DNA of 64,000 bases, from assembly GCF_031202305.1 (NCBI RefSeq), contig NZ_CP101731.1:2976001-3040000 (forward strand), given 5' to 3'. The notes under the pieces are model-generated. The model was not told the origin of the DNA. It saw only the letters and a list, made by a program, of their open reading frames with translations, and ran no database searches. The DNA is from Pelagibacterium sp. 26DY04. Its GTDB lineage: Bacteria; Pseudomonadota; Alphaproteobacteria; Rhizobiales; Devosiaceae. Made by a program: the position numbers and the translations under genes. This document shows, piece by piece, positions 42,926 to 51,132 of this stretch (position 1 is the stretch's first letter; the number at the start of each line of letters is the position of its first letter).

Positions 42926-43639
42926 CTAAACCAGCAGATGCTCCATCATAGGATCAGCGATCACGACGAGCGGGCTGCCATCGCGGACATTGTCGGCAAG
43001 GTGAATGACGTCCTGATTGAGCATGCGGATACAGCCTGACGAAACTGCCCGACCGATGCTCCAGAACTCCGGATTGCCGTGAATGCGGTAGATTGTGTCG
43101 CGGTTGCCCTCGTGGATGTACAACGCGCGGGCGCCGAGGGGGTTATCAAGCCCTGGGGCCATGCCGCCGTTTGCGATACTGACCGGCTCAAGTTCAGGCT
43201 GGCGTGCCACCATCTCGTTGGGAGGATTCCAGCGCGGCCATTCCCGCTTGTAGGCAATATGCCTGCCCCGGCCCGCCCAGGAGAACCCATCTCTGCCAAC
43301 ACCCACACCATACCGGGTCGCGCGCCCACCCGAGCCCACATGATAGAGATATCGGTTCGGTGTATCGACTACCACCGTGCCGGCCCTCTCGGTTGTCGGA
43401 TAGTCGACTTCGGTGCGCCACCATTTGGGGTCGACCTGCGACACGTCGACTTCCGGGATCGGAAACCGCTCATTAGCCATGGCGTAGTACATCGGAGGCG
43501 TTGGTGGCGCTGGCGGCGGCATAACCGGTTGAGCCATCTGCGGCCGCTGAACGGTCGATGCGCATCCTGCCATAGCCAGCGACGCCGCGCCCGCGAGGAA
43601 TAAGCGACGACTGGGCAAACTTGCTTTGTCTTTCAACAC
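42926..43639 (-). CDS. L,D-transpeptidase, lipoprotein/Tat-type signal
   Basis: YkuD-type enzyme of 237 residues that makes 3-3 peptidoglycan cross-links or anchors proteins. The N-terminus PSRRLFLAGAASLAMAGCAS combines a twin arginine with a lipobox-like AGC. A Pro-rich linker follows (about 35-52). The catalytic motif is IHGNPEFWSIGRAVSSGCIRMLNQDVIHL (HGN ... SxGCIRM, Cys nucleophile). Start is GTG at 43639; ribosome site weak. A CTTATG-N5-CTTAAG box lies 51 bp upstream, linking it to the two-component system at 46.3-48.3 kb. Confidence 0.9.
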   Translation of the reverse strand: MLKDKASLPSRRLFLAGAASLAMAGCASTVQRPQMAQPVMPPPAPPTPPMYYAMANERFPIPEVDVSQVDPKWWRTEVDYPTTERAGTVVVDTPNRYLYHVGSGGRATRYGVGVGRDGFSWAGRGRHIAYKREWPRWNPPNEMVARQPELEPVSIANGGMAPGLDNPLGARALYIHEGNRDTIYRIHGNPEFWSIGRAVSSGCIRMLNQDVIHLADNVRDGSPLVVIADPMMEHLLV

Positions 43640-43689
43640 AGCGGTACTTTCTTGCTGTTGGCGATCTCGCCGACGGTTTGGTTTTCTAC

Positions 43690-43706
43690 CTTATGCCCAG
43701 CTTAAG
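43690..43706 (-). promoter_or_regulatory. PmrA/QseB-type direct-repeat box, L,D-transpeptidase promoter
   Basis: CTTATG (43690-43695), 5 bp, CTTAAG (43701-43706). The 11-bp period and the CTTAA core match boxes used by OmpR-family regulators of the PmrA/QseB kind. Two more boxes of the same form are at 46340-46356 and 48396-48412. Distance to the downstream start is 51 bp, close to the other two. Confidence 0.65.
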
Positions 43707-43734
43707 GCTGCCCGCAGCTTTACAGTTTTTTTGC

Positions 43735-44529
43735 TCACTGCAATGCCGCCAGTTGCTCGTTCATCAGTTCGGGCGACACTTCCCCGGGATAAGTGGCCGA
43801 AATCGTGCCGTCGGCGTCGATGAAGAGCGTTGTCGGCAACCCGCGGGATTCATAGTGTCCAGAGGTCGACCAGTACGGGTCGAGAATGACGTGTTCGAGA
43901 TCGAGGTTCTGGGCGGTCAGGAACTGTTCGATTTCAGATCGCCCCTCCCCCTGATTGACGAAGGCGAATGCAATGTCGGGATTATCTTGTGCTGCCTTGG
44001 CAAACATTGGCATCTCGCGCACGCAGGGCGGGCACCAGGTGGCCCATAGATTGATGACGAGTGGTTCGCCCTGAAACTGGGCAAGATTGATACGTTCGCC
44101 GTCTAAGGTTTCGAGGGCTGTTCGCGGGAGCGGCGCACCGGACGTCTGCTGGGAGAGCAGTAGGATAAATCCCCACAGGCCGAACCCGACAACGCCCGCA
44201 GCCGCAGTGCCGGCAAAGACCGGCAATCGGCGCGCCTTCCAGAGCGCGACACCCAGAAGGCCCAGGATGCTGCCCCAGATATTGAAGCCGCCCTGCCAAA
44301 TGTAGAGAATGCGCAGCGGCTCTGGAGCGAAACTTTCAATGTGGAAGAGGACATGGACCAACCGTGCCCCGACACCTCCGGCCAGGATCATGGTCAGAGC
44401 GAGATCGCCGAGGGGGCGCTTGACGACCCGTCCGGCTGCGACCATGACGATGTAGAACGCCACGATGCCGACAATTGCGGCAAAACGCTCGGCCGAAAAC
44501 AGTAGCGGGCCAAGGGCAATTGCATTCAT
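43735..44529 (-). CDS. TlpA-type thioredoxin with N-terminal Lgt-like membrane domain
   Basis: 264 residues. The N-terminal 120 residues hold several membrane segments and resemble part of prolipoprotein diacylglyceryl transferase (GGVGARLVHVLFHIES, LRILYIWQGGFNIWGSILGLLG), but the Lgt HGG motif reads NIWGSILG, so transferase activity is unlikely. Residues about 130-264 are a periplasmic TlpA/ScsD-like thioredoxin with active site NLWATWCPPCVREMPMF and cis-Pro in RGLPTTLFID. The start overlaps the dsbD stop by one base. Electrons probably come from DsbD. Confidence 0.88.
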   Translation of the reverse strand: MNAIALGPLLFSAERFAAIVGIVAFYIVMVAAGRVVKRPLGDLALTMILAGGVGARLVHVLFHIESFAPEPLRILYIWQGGFNIWGSILGLLGVALWKARRLPVFAGTAAAGVVGFGLWGFILLLSQQTSGAPLPRTALETLDGERINLAQFQGEPLVINLWATWCPPCVREMPMFAKAAQDNPDIAFAFVNQGEGRSEIEQFLTAQNLDLEHVILDPYWSTSGHYESRGLPTTLFIDADGTISATYPGEVSPELMNEQLAALQ

Positions 44530-46292
44530 TACAGCATTCCCGCTTCGAGGGCCTTTTCACGGAAATCAGTTACGCCGATTTCGCCAATCAGGCGTGTGCC
44601 TTCAACCTCAGCAGCATTGGCGTCGACATAAAGCAGTGTGGGTGGCCCATAGACCTGCAGCGCTTGCATGATCCTCTGGTCGCTAGGACTATTCTCTGTG
44701 ACATCGACCTTGATGATTGCGGTATCGTTGAGCCCGGCCAGCGCCTCTGGACTGTCCCAGATCTCGCGTTCGATCACGGCGCAGGAAATACACCAATCGG
44801 CGGTGAAATAGACGATACGATTGTGACCTTGGGTGCTCGCGACCGCGTCGTCGAGCCCATCAAGGCCAGCGACCGTGAGTGTCCGTGTCTCACCCCCCGA
44901 ACGCGCGGGCGCGATCCCTGCAAGCGGTTCGAGAGGGCTGGTGGCGCCCGTCGCTGCACCAAAGCCGAGCACACCGCCATAAGCCAGAGCCAACGCGCCG
45001 AGCGCCCCGCCGGCGAATCGCCACCCTGACCGTAGGGCGGGAATGAGCCAAAAGACATAGATGGCGATGCCGACGGCAAGCGCGGCCCATAAAGCCACCG
45101 CCACAGCTCCGGGAAGCGCTCGCTCGAGCATCCAGACAGCGGCTGCGATGAAGACAAACCCGAAGACATGCTTGACGCGCTCCATCCAGGCGCCAGCCCG
45201 CGGGAGCGCTTTGCCGCCCACGGTCCCGAAAATGATCAGCGGGATGCCCTTGCCCATGCCCAGGGCAAACAGCGCCGCCGCTCCCAGAACCGCATCACCG
45301 GTCTGTGCAATATAGATGAGCGCGGCGGCCAGAGGCGCAGTGACACAAGGGCCCACGATGAGAGCCGAAAGGAACCCCATAATTCCCGCGCCGGTAAAAC
45401 CACCGCCGCCGCCGGAGCGTCGCGTGATTGCGGTCGTCCAGGACGAAGGCAATTGCAATTCAAATGCCCCGAACATCGAGGTTGCGAGAACAACGAACAG
45501 GACCGCAACGCCCCAAACCGCCCAGGGAGACTGCAACGCCATTTGCAGGTTTTGGCCCGACCAGGCGGCGGCGAGGCCGAGAAGGCCGAAAGCGGTGGCC
45601 ATGCCCAGTACATAGGTCAGCGAAATCAGGAGGGCTTGTGTCGTTGAAAGTGTCTGGCCCGCCCGCGTCAGCGTACCCGCCAGAATGGGATACATGGGAA
45701 AGACGCATGGTGTGAAAGCCAGCGCAATACCAAAGAGCAGAAACCCGCCCAGGACGAAGAATGCCCCGCCCTGCTCCGCCAGTTGGGAAAGCAGTGCGCC
45801 GCCGGTATCCTGCGCGATAGTGATCGGCGAAGAAGCGGAGGCCTGGTTCCCGCCTGCGAGCATGCCGAAGCCAAGATCGTCCGAGAGGCTCAACGCCGCG
45901 ACATCGAGGGTGCGGTTGACCGGGGGGTAGCAAATGCTGCCGTCCATACATCCCTGATACCGGATCGAAAGGGTATCAGCGTCATCGACCGGCACGACCG
46001 TGGTAAAGTCATCCCAGAGGGTTTCGGTGGTGCCGAAGGTCGGGTCCTCCGTAACCTCGCCATGCGGGAGGTCCAGCGCGATTGGCTGGTCGTCGGGACC
46101 GATCACTTCGATATGGTCCCGGTAGAGATAATAACCCTCCTCGATCTGCCAGGTCAGCGCGACACCTTCCTGCGCTGCATCTGCTGAGAGTATGAAGGCC
46201 TCGTCGACCCGTAGCGGCATGGCCTCCTGTGCCTGCCCGAGCGTAGCGAGCAAAAGAACTGGCAGGACGAAAAGAAACCGCAGTAGGGCCAT
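44529..46292 (-). CDS. dsbD: Thiol:disulfide interchange protein DsbD (ScsB-like)
   Basis: Transmembrane reductant conduit of 587 residues, ATG at 46292 with GGAG 8 nt upstream (a GTG three codons earlier overlaps the ribosome site). Signal peptide, then the N-terminal DsbD alpha domain (about 25-165, with the redox pair in YQGCMDGSICYPP), an 8-segment CcdA-like membrane core (FTPCVFPMYPILAGTL and GPCVTAPLAAAL carry the cysteines), and a C-terminal thioredoxin domain (FTADWCISCAVIE). All three Cys pairs are present. It is operonic with the TlpA-like gene and has a CTTAAG box in its promoter. Confidence 0.94.
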   Translation of the reverse strand: MALLRFLFVLPVLLLATLGQAQEAMPLRVDEAFILSADAAQEGVALTWQIEEGYYLYRDHIEVIGPDDQPIALDLPHGEVTEDPTFGTTETLWDDFTTVVPVDDADTLSIRYQGCMDGSICYPPVNRTLDVAALSLSDDLGFGMLAGGNQASASSPITIAQDTGGALLSQLAEQGGAFFVLGGFLLFGIALAFTPCVFPMYPILAGTLTRAGQTLSTTQALLISLTYVLGMATAFGLLGLAAAWSGQNLQMALQSPWAVWGVAVLFVVLATSMFGAFELQLPSSWTTAITRRSGGGGGFTGAGIMGFLSALIVGPCVTAPLAAALIYIAQTGDAVLGAAALFALGMGKGIPLIIFGTVGGKALPRAGAWMERVKHVFGFVFIAAAVWMLERALPGAVAVALWAALAVGIAIYVFWLIPALRSGWRFAGGALGALALAYGGVLGFGAATGATSPLEPLAGIAPARSGGETRTLTVAGLDGLDDAVASTQGHNRIVYFTADWCISCAVIEREIWDSPEALAGLNDTAIIKVDVTENSPSDQRIMQALQVYGPPTLLYVDANAAEVEGTRLIGEIGVTDFREKALEAGML

Positions 46293-46339
46293 GAGTTGCA
46301 CTCCAGATGGGATAGGTGCCGGCTCTGTGGGCGGGCGAA

Positions 46340-46356
46340 CTTAAGCGGAGCTTAAA
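46340..46356 (-). promoter_or_regulatory. PmrA/QseB-type direct-repeat box, dsbD promoter
   Basis: CTTAAG (46340-46345), 5 bp, CTTAAA (46351-46356). It lies 48 bp upstream of the dsbD start and overlaps the 3' end of the histidine kinase gene. Same spacing as the boxes at 43690 and 48396. Confidence 0.65.
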
Positions 46357-47693
46357 GGAAGCGTGACGAGCACGCGTAGGCCATTGGGTCGAGCGTTTTC
46401 TATGTCGAGACTGCCATTGGCGCGCCTGACCGCGGCGTCAGCTATGGACAGGCCCAGCCCGCTTCCAAGTGCTGTCTTGTTGCGCCCACGGAAGAAATGG
46501 TCCTTGGCCTGAGCGATGTCGTCGCCGGCCATGCCGGCGCCCTCGTCAAGCACCGAGATGGCGACATGTTCAGCGCTGCGGGTGAGGGAAAAGGTTATCG
46601 TGCCGTCGTGCGGCGAATGGGCGATAGCGTTTTCCACTAGATTGCGAAAGATGAGATCGAAGTCGGTGGCGGCAATGAACAGGCCGACGCCATCAAGCTG
46701 ATCGAGGCCAGTGATCGCGACGGTCTCGGGCAGGCTCATGGTGCTCAAAAGCGTGCGCAGGCTCTGTCCAGCGTCCTCGACGACCGGCGCCGTCGCATCG
46801 GCAGCAGCTTCGACCGCGGCGATAGCGAGAAGCTGGCTCACCATGCGCGACGTCCGGTCGACGCCCGAAACGATCTGTTCAAGTGCCTTTTGCCGAACGG
46901 CAGGGTCTTCGCTTCGAATAGCGATCTGGGCCTGGGTTTTGAGACCGGTGAGGGGCGTGCGCAATTCATGGGCCGCGAAAGCTGTGAAATTGCGCTCGCG
47001 CTCGCGGGCTTGGCGCACGCGGGCGAACAGCGCATTGAGAGCGCCAAGCATAGGCCGCACCTCACGCGGGCCCTCATCCTCGATCGCATCGAGTTCATCA
47101 GCACGTCGCCTCGCGAGATCGCCGGCAACCCTGTCGAGTGGCAGAAGGCCCCGATTGACCGCGACCAGAATGAGGCCCGCCATCAGCGGCAGCGTCAGAC
47201 CGGCAGGGACGATCAAACCCGTGATGACGTCCTCGACAAGCCGTTCGCGCAGAGCGATGCTGTCGCCCACCAGAACACGGATACCGGTCTCGGCATCGGA
47301 GATGGCAAAGACGCGCCAGCGCTCTCCATCGATTTGGGTTTCGGCAAACCCGTCGTCGTGGGTGGACAGCGCCTCTTGCGGGGCTCCGTCCGAGCGCCCC
47401 ACCATGGTGCCATCGAACGACCAGAGCTGGCAGGACAATTGTCGGTCATAGGGGATATGGGATGGCGCAGGCAGCATGTCGTCGACGACACCGGCCGCGT
47501 CAGCAACCATGATCTCGCGACTGGAGACGAGTGAGGATACCATGCGCCCTGCTTCGCTCAACCGCGCGTCGAGAACCCGCTCGACTTCGGCGCGGGTGCT
47601 GAAATAGATCCATCCCACGGCCGAAAGCCAGACCAGGCTCGTTGCGAGCATAAGGATGATAACGAGGCGCCCCCGGATCGAGGTCATGGGCAT
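46341..47693 (-). CDS. Sensor histidine kinase, QseC/PmrB-like
   Basis: 450 residues. TM1 about 8-30 (LVIILMLATSLVWLSAVGWIYF), periplasmic sensor about 31-150, TM2 about 152-172 (VPAGLTLPLMAGLILVAV), linker, H-box FTAFAAHELRTPLTGLKTQAQIA, N-box NLVENAIAHS, G-boxes DEGAGMAGDD and GSGLGLSIADAAVRR. It begins within the last codons of the response regulator (ATG 47693, or 47687 with an ATGA overlap), so they form one transcript. The signal is unknown; in relatives it is a metal, a cationic peptide or a hormone-like cue. Confidence 0.92.
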   Translation of the reverse strand: MPMTSIRGRLVIILMLATSLVWLSAVGWIYFSTRAEVERVLDARLSEAGRMVSSLVSSREIMVADAAGVVDDMLPAPSHIPYDRQLSCQLWSFDGTMVGRSDGAPQEALSTHDDGFAETQIDGERWRVFAISDAETGIRVLVGDSIALRERLVEDVITGLIVPAGLTLPLMAGLILVAVNRGLLPLDRVAGDLARRRADELDAIEDEGPREVRPMLGALNALFARVRQARERERNFTAFAAHELRTPLTGLKTQAQIAIRSEDPAVRQKALEQIVSGVDRTSRMVSQLLAIAAVEAAADATAPVVEDAGQSLRTLLSTMSLPETVAITGLDQLDGVGLFIAATDFDLIFRNLVENAIAHSPHDGTITFSLTRSAEHVAISVLDEGAGMAGDDIAQAKDHFFRGRNKTALGSGLGLSIADAAVRRANGSLDIENARPNGLRVLVTLPLSSA

Positions 47694-48346
47694 CGCCCCA
47701 TACGATACCCCAGCCCTCTGATCGTCTCGACGGCGCATCGGCCAATCTTTTGTCGCAGATAGTGGATGTGCACCTCAATGGTGTTGCTTTCGACGTCCTC
47801 CTGCCAGCCATAGAGCTTTTCTTCGAGCTGGGATTTGGACTGAATGATCTCGGGCGATTGCATGAGCGCATGAAGAACCGAAAACTCGCGACGCGACAGC
47901 GCGACCGGTTGCTCTTTGACCTCGACCTGCATGGTGGCGGGATCGAGCGTGATGGCCTCCCAGACCAGACACGCGCTGGCGCGCCCATTGGAGCGGCGCA
48001 CAAGAGCCCGCAGGCGCGCGGAAAGTTCATCAAGATCGAAGGGTTTGCCCAGATAGTCGTCCGCGCCCGCATCGAGCCCGGAAATTCGATCTGAAACCGT
48101 GTCTCGCGCGGTGAGAAGCAGGACCGCCTGGTTGTCGGCTCGGGCGCGCAACTCCCGCAAAAGGTCGATGCCTGACCCGTCGGGCAACATGATATCGAGC
48201 ACGACTGCCGAAAAACTACCCGCGGTAAGGGCAGCGCGTGCCTCATCCAGTGTGGACGCGCCTTCGACCGAAAAGCCGGCAAGGTTCAGACCAGTCAAGA
48301 GACCGTCGTTGAGGATGGCATCGTCTTCAACCACCAGAATGCGCAC
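47684..48346 (-). CDS. OmpR-family response regulator, QseB/PmrA-like
   Basis: 220 residues from a GTG at 48346 with AGGAG at 7-nt spacing. Receiver domain 1-115 with acidic pair ED(7-8), phospho-acceptor Asp51 in VVLDIMLPDGSG, Thr in LLLTARD and Lys in YLGKPF. Winged-helix DNA-binding domain about 125-218 (LSRREFSVLHALMQSPEIIQSKSQLEEKLYGW, EVHIHYLRQKIG). The divergent dsbA-like gene shares its promoter region, where a CTTAAG-N5-CTTAAG box sits 50 bp upstream of this start, so autoregulation is likely. Confidence 0.93.
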   Translation of the reverse strand: MRILVVEDDAILNDGLLTGLNLAGFSVEGASTLDEARAALTAGSFSAVVLDIMLPDGSGIDLLRELRARADNQAVLLLTARDTVSDRISGLDAGADDYLGKPFDLDELSARLRALVRRSNGRASACLVWEAITLDPATMQVEVKEQPVALSRREFSVLHALMQSPEIIQSKSQLEEKLYGWQEDVESNTIEVHIHYLRQKIGRCAVETIRGLGYRMGRCP

Positions 48347-48395
48347 GGGGTAACTCCTGTTCGGTGCGGTATCGATCTGCTTGCACAATGACAGC

Positions 48396-48412
48396 CTTAA
48401 GGCTGGCTTAAG
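48396..48412. promoter_or_regulatory. PmrA/QseB-type direct-repeat box between regulator and dsbA-like gene
   Basis: CTTAAG (48396-48401), GCTGG, CTTAAG (48407-48412): the best match of three. CTTAAG is its own reverse complement, so it can serve both divergent genes. It is 50 bp from the regulator start (48346) and 46 bp from the dsbA-like start (48458). Confidence 0.7.
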
Positions 48413-48457
48413 GTGGCGCGCCGAGCGTCGTGACACTAGCACATGACAGGATTGCCT

Positions 48458-49105
48458 ATGCCCAAGCAAATGACACGTCGCGACATCTATCGCCTTGCCC
48501 TTCTCGCCCCGGCCGCAGCTTTGGCAGCCTATGCCATTCCAGGCTTCGCGCAGGAAACCCAACTGCCGCCCAATCTCGATGTACTTTTCGGGACACCGGA
48601 CACGCCCACTTTTGGCGGACCGGACACAAACGTTACAATGGTGGCGTTTCTCGACTACAATTGCCCCTTCTGCAAACGTAGCGCCCCCCATCTCAAGGCC
48701 CTGCGCGAGAGCGATCCCAAACTCAAGGTCATGTACAAGGACTGGCCAATCCTAACAGCAGCGTCTGTCTATGGCGGTCAGGCCGCACTTGCCGCGCACC
48801 GCAACGGACAGTATCTCGATGCCCATGACGCCCTGATGGGTATCGAGGGCATGCGTATTCCCGAAGAGCAGATGCGTGAGGCGCTTTTGGCCTCGCCTGT
48901 CGATATGGATGCCGTCGACGCAACGATCGAAAGCGACGGCGAGGCGCTGCTCGACCAATTGCGCCGCAACCTTGCTGAAGCCGAACAGGTCGGGATTACA
49001 GGAACGCCCGCCTATTTCATCGGCCCCTATTTCATCAACGGCGCCCTCGATCTCGACCAGTTCCGCGAAGCCGTGGCAGCGGCCCGCACAGAACTCGGCG
49101 TCTGA
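48458..49105 (+). CDS. DsbA-family thiol:disulfide oxidoreductase (ScsC-like)
   Basis: 215 residues from the ATG at 48458; an ATG 15 bp earlier is also possible. The signal MTRRDIYRLALLAPAAALAAYAIPGFA has a twin arginine, so export may be by Tat. The thioredoxin active site is DYNCPFCKRSAPHL (CPFC), and cis-Pro is in GITGTPAYFIG. It lies divergent from the response regulator and shares its direct-repeat box. With DsbD and TlpA nearby it forms a ScsBCD-like periplasmic thiol system, which in other bacteria protects against copper and redox stress. Confidence 0.9.
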   Translation: MPKQMTRRDIYRLALLAPAAALAAYAIPGFAQETQLPPNLDVLFGTPDTPTFGGPDTNVTMVAFLDYNCPFCKRSAPHLKALRESDPKLKVMYKDWPILTAASVYGGQAALAAHRNGQYLDAHDALMGIEGMRIPEEQMREALLASPVDMDAVDATIESDGEALLDQLRRNLAEAEQVGITGTPAYFIGPYFINGALDLDQFREAVAAARTELGV

Positions 49106-49169
49106 TTGCTACCGCAGGGCCCGATGGGCGACAACATGCTTTGCGCAGGCTGAACGGAAAGAGCCGAAA

Positions 49170-49577
49170 ATGAGTGAGTGGGACCGTCGATACGATCGCG
49201 CAGACTATGTTTTCGGCGAAGCACCGAACGCATTTCTGGCGAGCCACATCGACCGTGTCAAAGGGCACAGGCGCGCGCTCGCCGTGGCCGATGGCGAGGG
49301 ACGGAATGGCGTAGGGCTGGCCGAACAGGGCCTTGCCGTCATGGCCATAGACAGCTCCTCGGTCGCCTTGAGAAAGGCGCAAGACCTCGCCAGTCGCCGC
49401 GGCGTCTCTCTGGAAACCCAGCACGTCGACATCGTCAATTATGAGTGGCCCGCCGAAGCGTTCGACCTCGTTGTGGCCATCTTCATTCAGTTTGCAGGGC
49501 CTGATCTGCGCGATGCGATGTTCAAAGGCATGATCAGGACGCTGACGCCCGGCGGCACACTGCTGATGCAGGGCTAG
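49170..49577 (+). pseudogene. SAM-dependent methyltransferase, 3'-truncated
   Basis: 135 residues of a class-I methyltransferase of the TehB/tellurite-thiopurine type: WDRRYDRADYVFGEAPNAFLA, then the SAM-binding ALAVADGEGRNGVGLAEQGLAVMAIDSS, EAFDLVVAIFIQF and TLTPGGTLLMQG. Full-length relatives are about 200 residues and continue after LLLQG with a region that is absent here; a TAG follows at once. The ATG lies in GAAAATGAG with a weak ribosome site. It is probably a deletion remnant at the junction with the sulfide operon, although a short functional form cannot be excluded. Confidence 0.65.
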
Positions 49578-49780
49578 CCGCGTTCTTTCAGACATTGCGT
49601 GACCGATACATGGCCTTCTGAAGAGAGACCACTAAGGCTGCGATGGGCCGGCCAAGCGCGTGATGTGGTTTTCGCACTCTGGTCGGCACGTTTAGTAGTG
49701 GTCAGTGCCGTCGGGGCTTCTCATAAGCACACTCCTTGTGCCGTAGCAGCGCCCTCAAACAGCTCGACTATTATTATCAA
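49578..49780. other. Non-coding junction between methyltransferase remnant and sulfide operon
   Basis: No gene is recognisable here. Short open frames exist but none has a ribosome site or family resemblance. The stretch leads into an AT-rich segment holding the inverted repeat at 49781-49812 in front of the blh gene. Confidence 0.45.
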
Positions 49781-49812
49781 AATCTCGCTTGCAAAAAAAT
49801 GCAAGCGAGATT
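49781..49812. promoter_or_regulatory. 13-bp inverted repeat, candidate BigR operator/promoter of the sulfide operon
   Basis: AATCTCGCTTGCA (49781-49793) and TGCAAGCGAGATT (49800-49812) are perfect inverse copies around an A6 spacer. The element is AT-rich at its ends and is followed by TATATGCAT. It lies 60 bp upstream of the persulfide dioxygenase start. An ArsR-family repressor (BigR) is encoded two genes on, making it the likely ligand. Confidence 0.55.
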
Positions 49813-49871
49813 ATATGCATGTCAACGGCGGGTTGAACTCGCTCCGAAACTGAATTTGAGGATAATTGTCT

Positions 49872-50750
49872 ATGACTGCCAAACCCGAAGTGACCGGCTT
49901 TTTCGAGCCACGGACATGGTCGATCCAGTATGTGGTCGCCGATCCGGAAACGAAGAAATGCGCGATCGTCGATCCGGTCCTCGACTATGATGAAAAGTCC
50001 GGCGCGACCAATACGATCGAGGCCGACAAGATTTTGAAGTTTGTTTCCGAGAAGGGATACGAGGTCCAGTGGATCCTCGATACGCACCCGCATGCGGATC
50101 ACTTCTCTGCCGCGCAATATCTCAAGGACAAGACCGGCGCTCCGACCGCGATCGGTGAGAAGGTGACCGAGGTCCAAAAGCTTTGGAAGGGCATCTACAA
50201 TTGGCCCGACTTTCGGGCCAATGGCAGCCAGTGGGACAAGTTGTTTGCCGAGGGCGAGACGTTCAAGGTCGGCAATATCGATGCCCATGTGATGTTTTCG
50301 CCCGGCCACACGCTCGCCTCGATCACCTATGTGATTGGCGATGCGGCTTTTGTACACGACACGCTATTCATGCCCGATAGTGGCACAGCTCGCGCCGATT
50401 TCCCCGGCGGCAGCGCCAAGGCTCTTTGGACGTCGATCCAAGACATTCTCGCGCTACCGGACGAGACACGCATTTTCACGGGGCACGATTATCAACCCGG
50501 CGGGCGTGAGCCGAAATGGGAATCGACGGTTGCCGAGCAGAAGGCATCCAATACCCATATGTCGAAATGCAAGTCCGAGGCAGAGTTCGTCGCGGTGCGC
50601 AACGCGCGCGACAAGACGCTGCCAATGCCCAAGCTGATCCTGCACGCATTGCAGGTCAACACCAATGCCGGGCGGCTGCCCGAACCCGAAACCAACGGCA
50701 AGCGTTATCTGAAAATCCCGCTCAATGCGCTCGAAGGCGCATCATGGTGA
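49872..50750 (+). CDS. blh: MBL-fold persulfide dioxygenase (Blh/ETHE1-like)
   Basis: Oxidises glutathione persulfide to sulfite in sulfide detoxification. 292 residues from the ATG at 49872; GAGG lies upstream. Metal-site motifs are DTHPHADHFSAAQYL (HxHxDH), SPGHTLASITYVIG, and HDTLFMPDSGTARADFPGGSAKALW, and the distal HD in FTGHDYQPGGR. Length and C-terminal extension (HMSKCKSEAEFVAVRNARDKTLPMPKLILHALQVNTNAGRLP) match the Blh proteins of bigR operons, without a fused rhodanese. First gene of the operon. Confidence 0.93.
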   Translation: MTAKPEVTGFFEPRTWSIQYVVADPETKKCAIVDPVLDYDEKSGATNTIEADKILKFVSEKGYEVQWILDTHPHADHFSAAQYLKDKTGAPTAIGEKVTEVQKLWKGIYNWPDFRANGSQWDKLFAEGETFKVGNIDAHVMFSPGHTLASITYVIGDAAFVHDTLFMPDSGTARADFPGGSAKALWTSIQDILALPDETRIFTGHDYQPGGREPKWESTVAEQKASNTHMSKCKSEAEFVAVRNARDKTLPMPKLILHALQVNTNAGRLPEPETNGKRYLKIPLNALEGASW

Positions 50751-50754
50751 GACG

Positions 50755-51069
50755 ATGAGCGTTACAGAACTTTCCAAAGAAACCATCGCAATTAAGGAGA
50801 AGGCCGACGACGCGTCGGCCTTCCTGAAAAAGCTGGCCAATCGCGATCGACTATTGATCTGCTGTGCGTTGGTCGAGGGCGAACGCTCTGTGCGCGAGCT
50901 AGAGGATGCCCTCGATCTGCGCCAGCCCGGTCTTTCACAGCAACTTGCCGAACTGCGATCCGCCGACCTGATCGTCGGGCGCAAGGAGGGCAAGCAGGTC
51001 TTTTATTCCCTGGCCGATGCCCGCGTCGAGCGGTTCATCGCCACCATGTACGAGCTTTTCTGCGTCTAG
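50755..51069 (+). CDS. bigR: ArsR-family sulfide/persulfide sensor repressor (BigR-like)
   Basis: 104 residues, winged helix (RDRLLICCALVEGERSVRELEDALDLRQPGLSQQLAELRSADLIVGRKEGKQVFYSL). Cysteines at 36/37 and 103 sit where BigR/SqrR proteins use a Cys pair to form a polysulfide bridge that releases DNA. It starts 4 bp after the dioxygenase stop. It probably represses the operon through the inverted repeat at 49781-49812 and is relieved by persulfide. Confidence 0.92.
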   Translation: MSVTELSKETIAIKEKADDASAFLKKLANRDRLLICCALVEGERSVRELEDALDLRQPGLSQQLAELRSADLIVGRKEGKQVFYSLADARVERFIATMYELFCV

Positions 51070-51132
51070 CGCTTTCCCTCCGGAAAGCGCGATCTCAAGT
51101 CGTTTTGGGCACTTCAGTGAAGGGATCACCTC

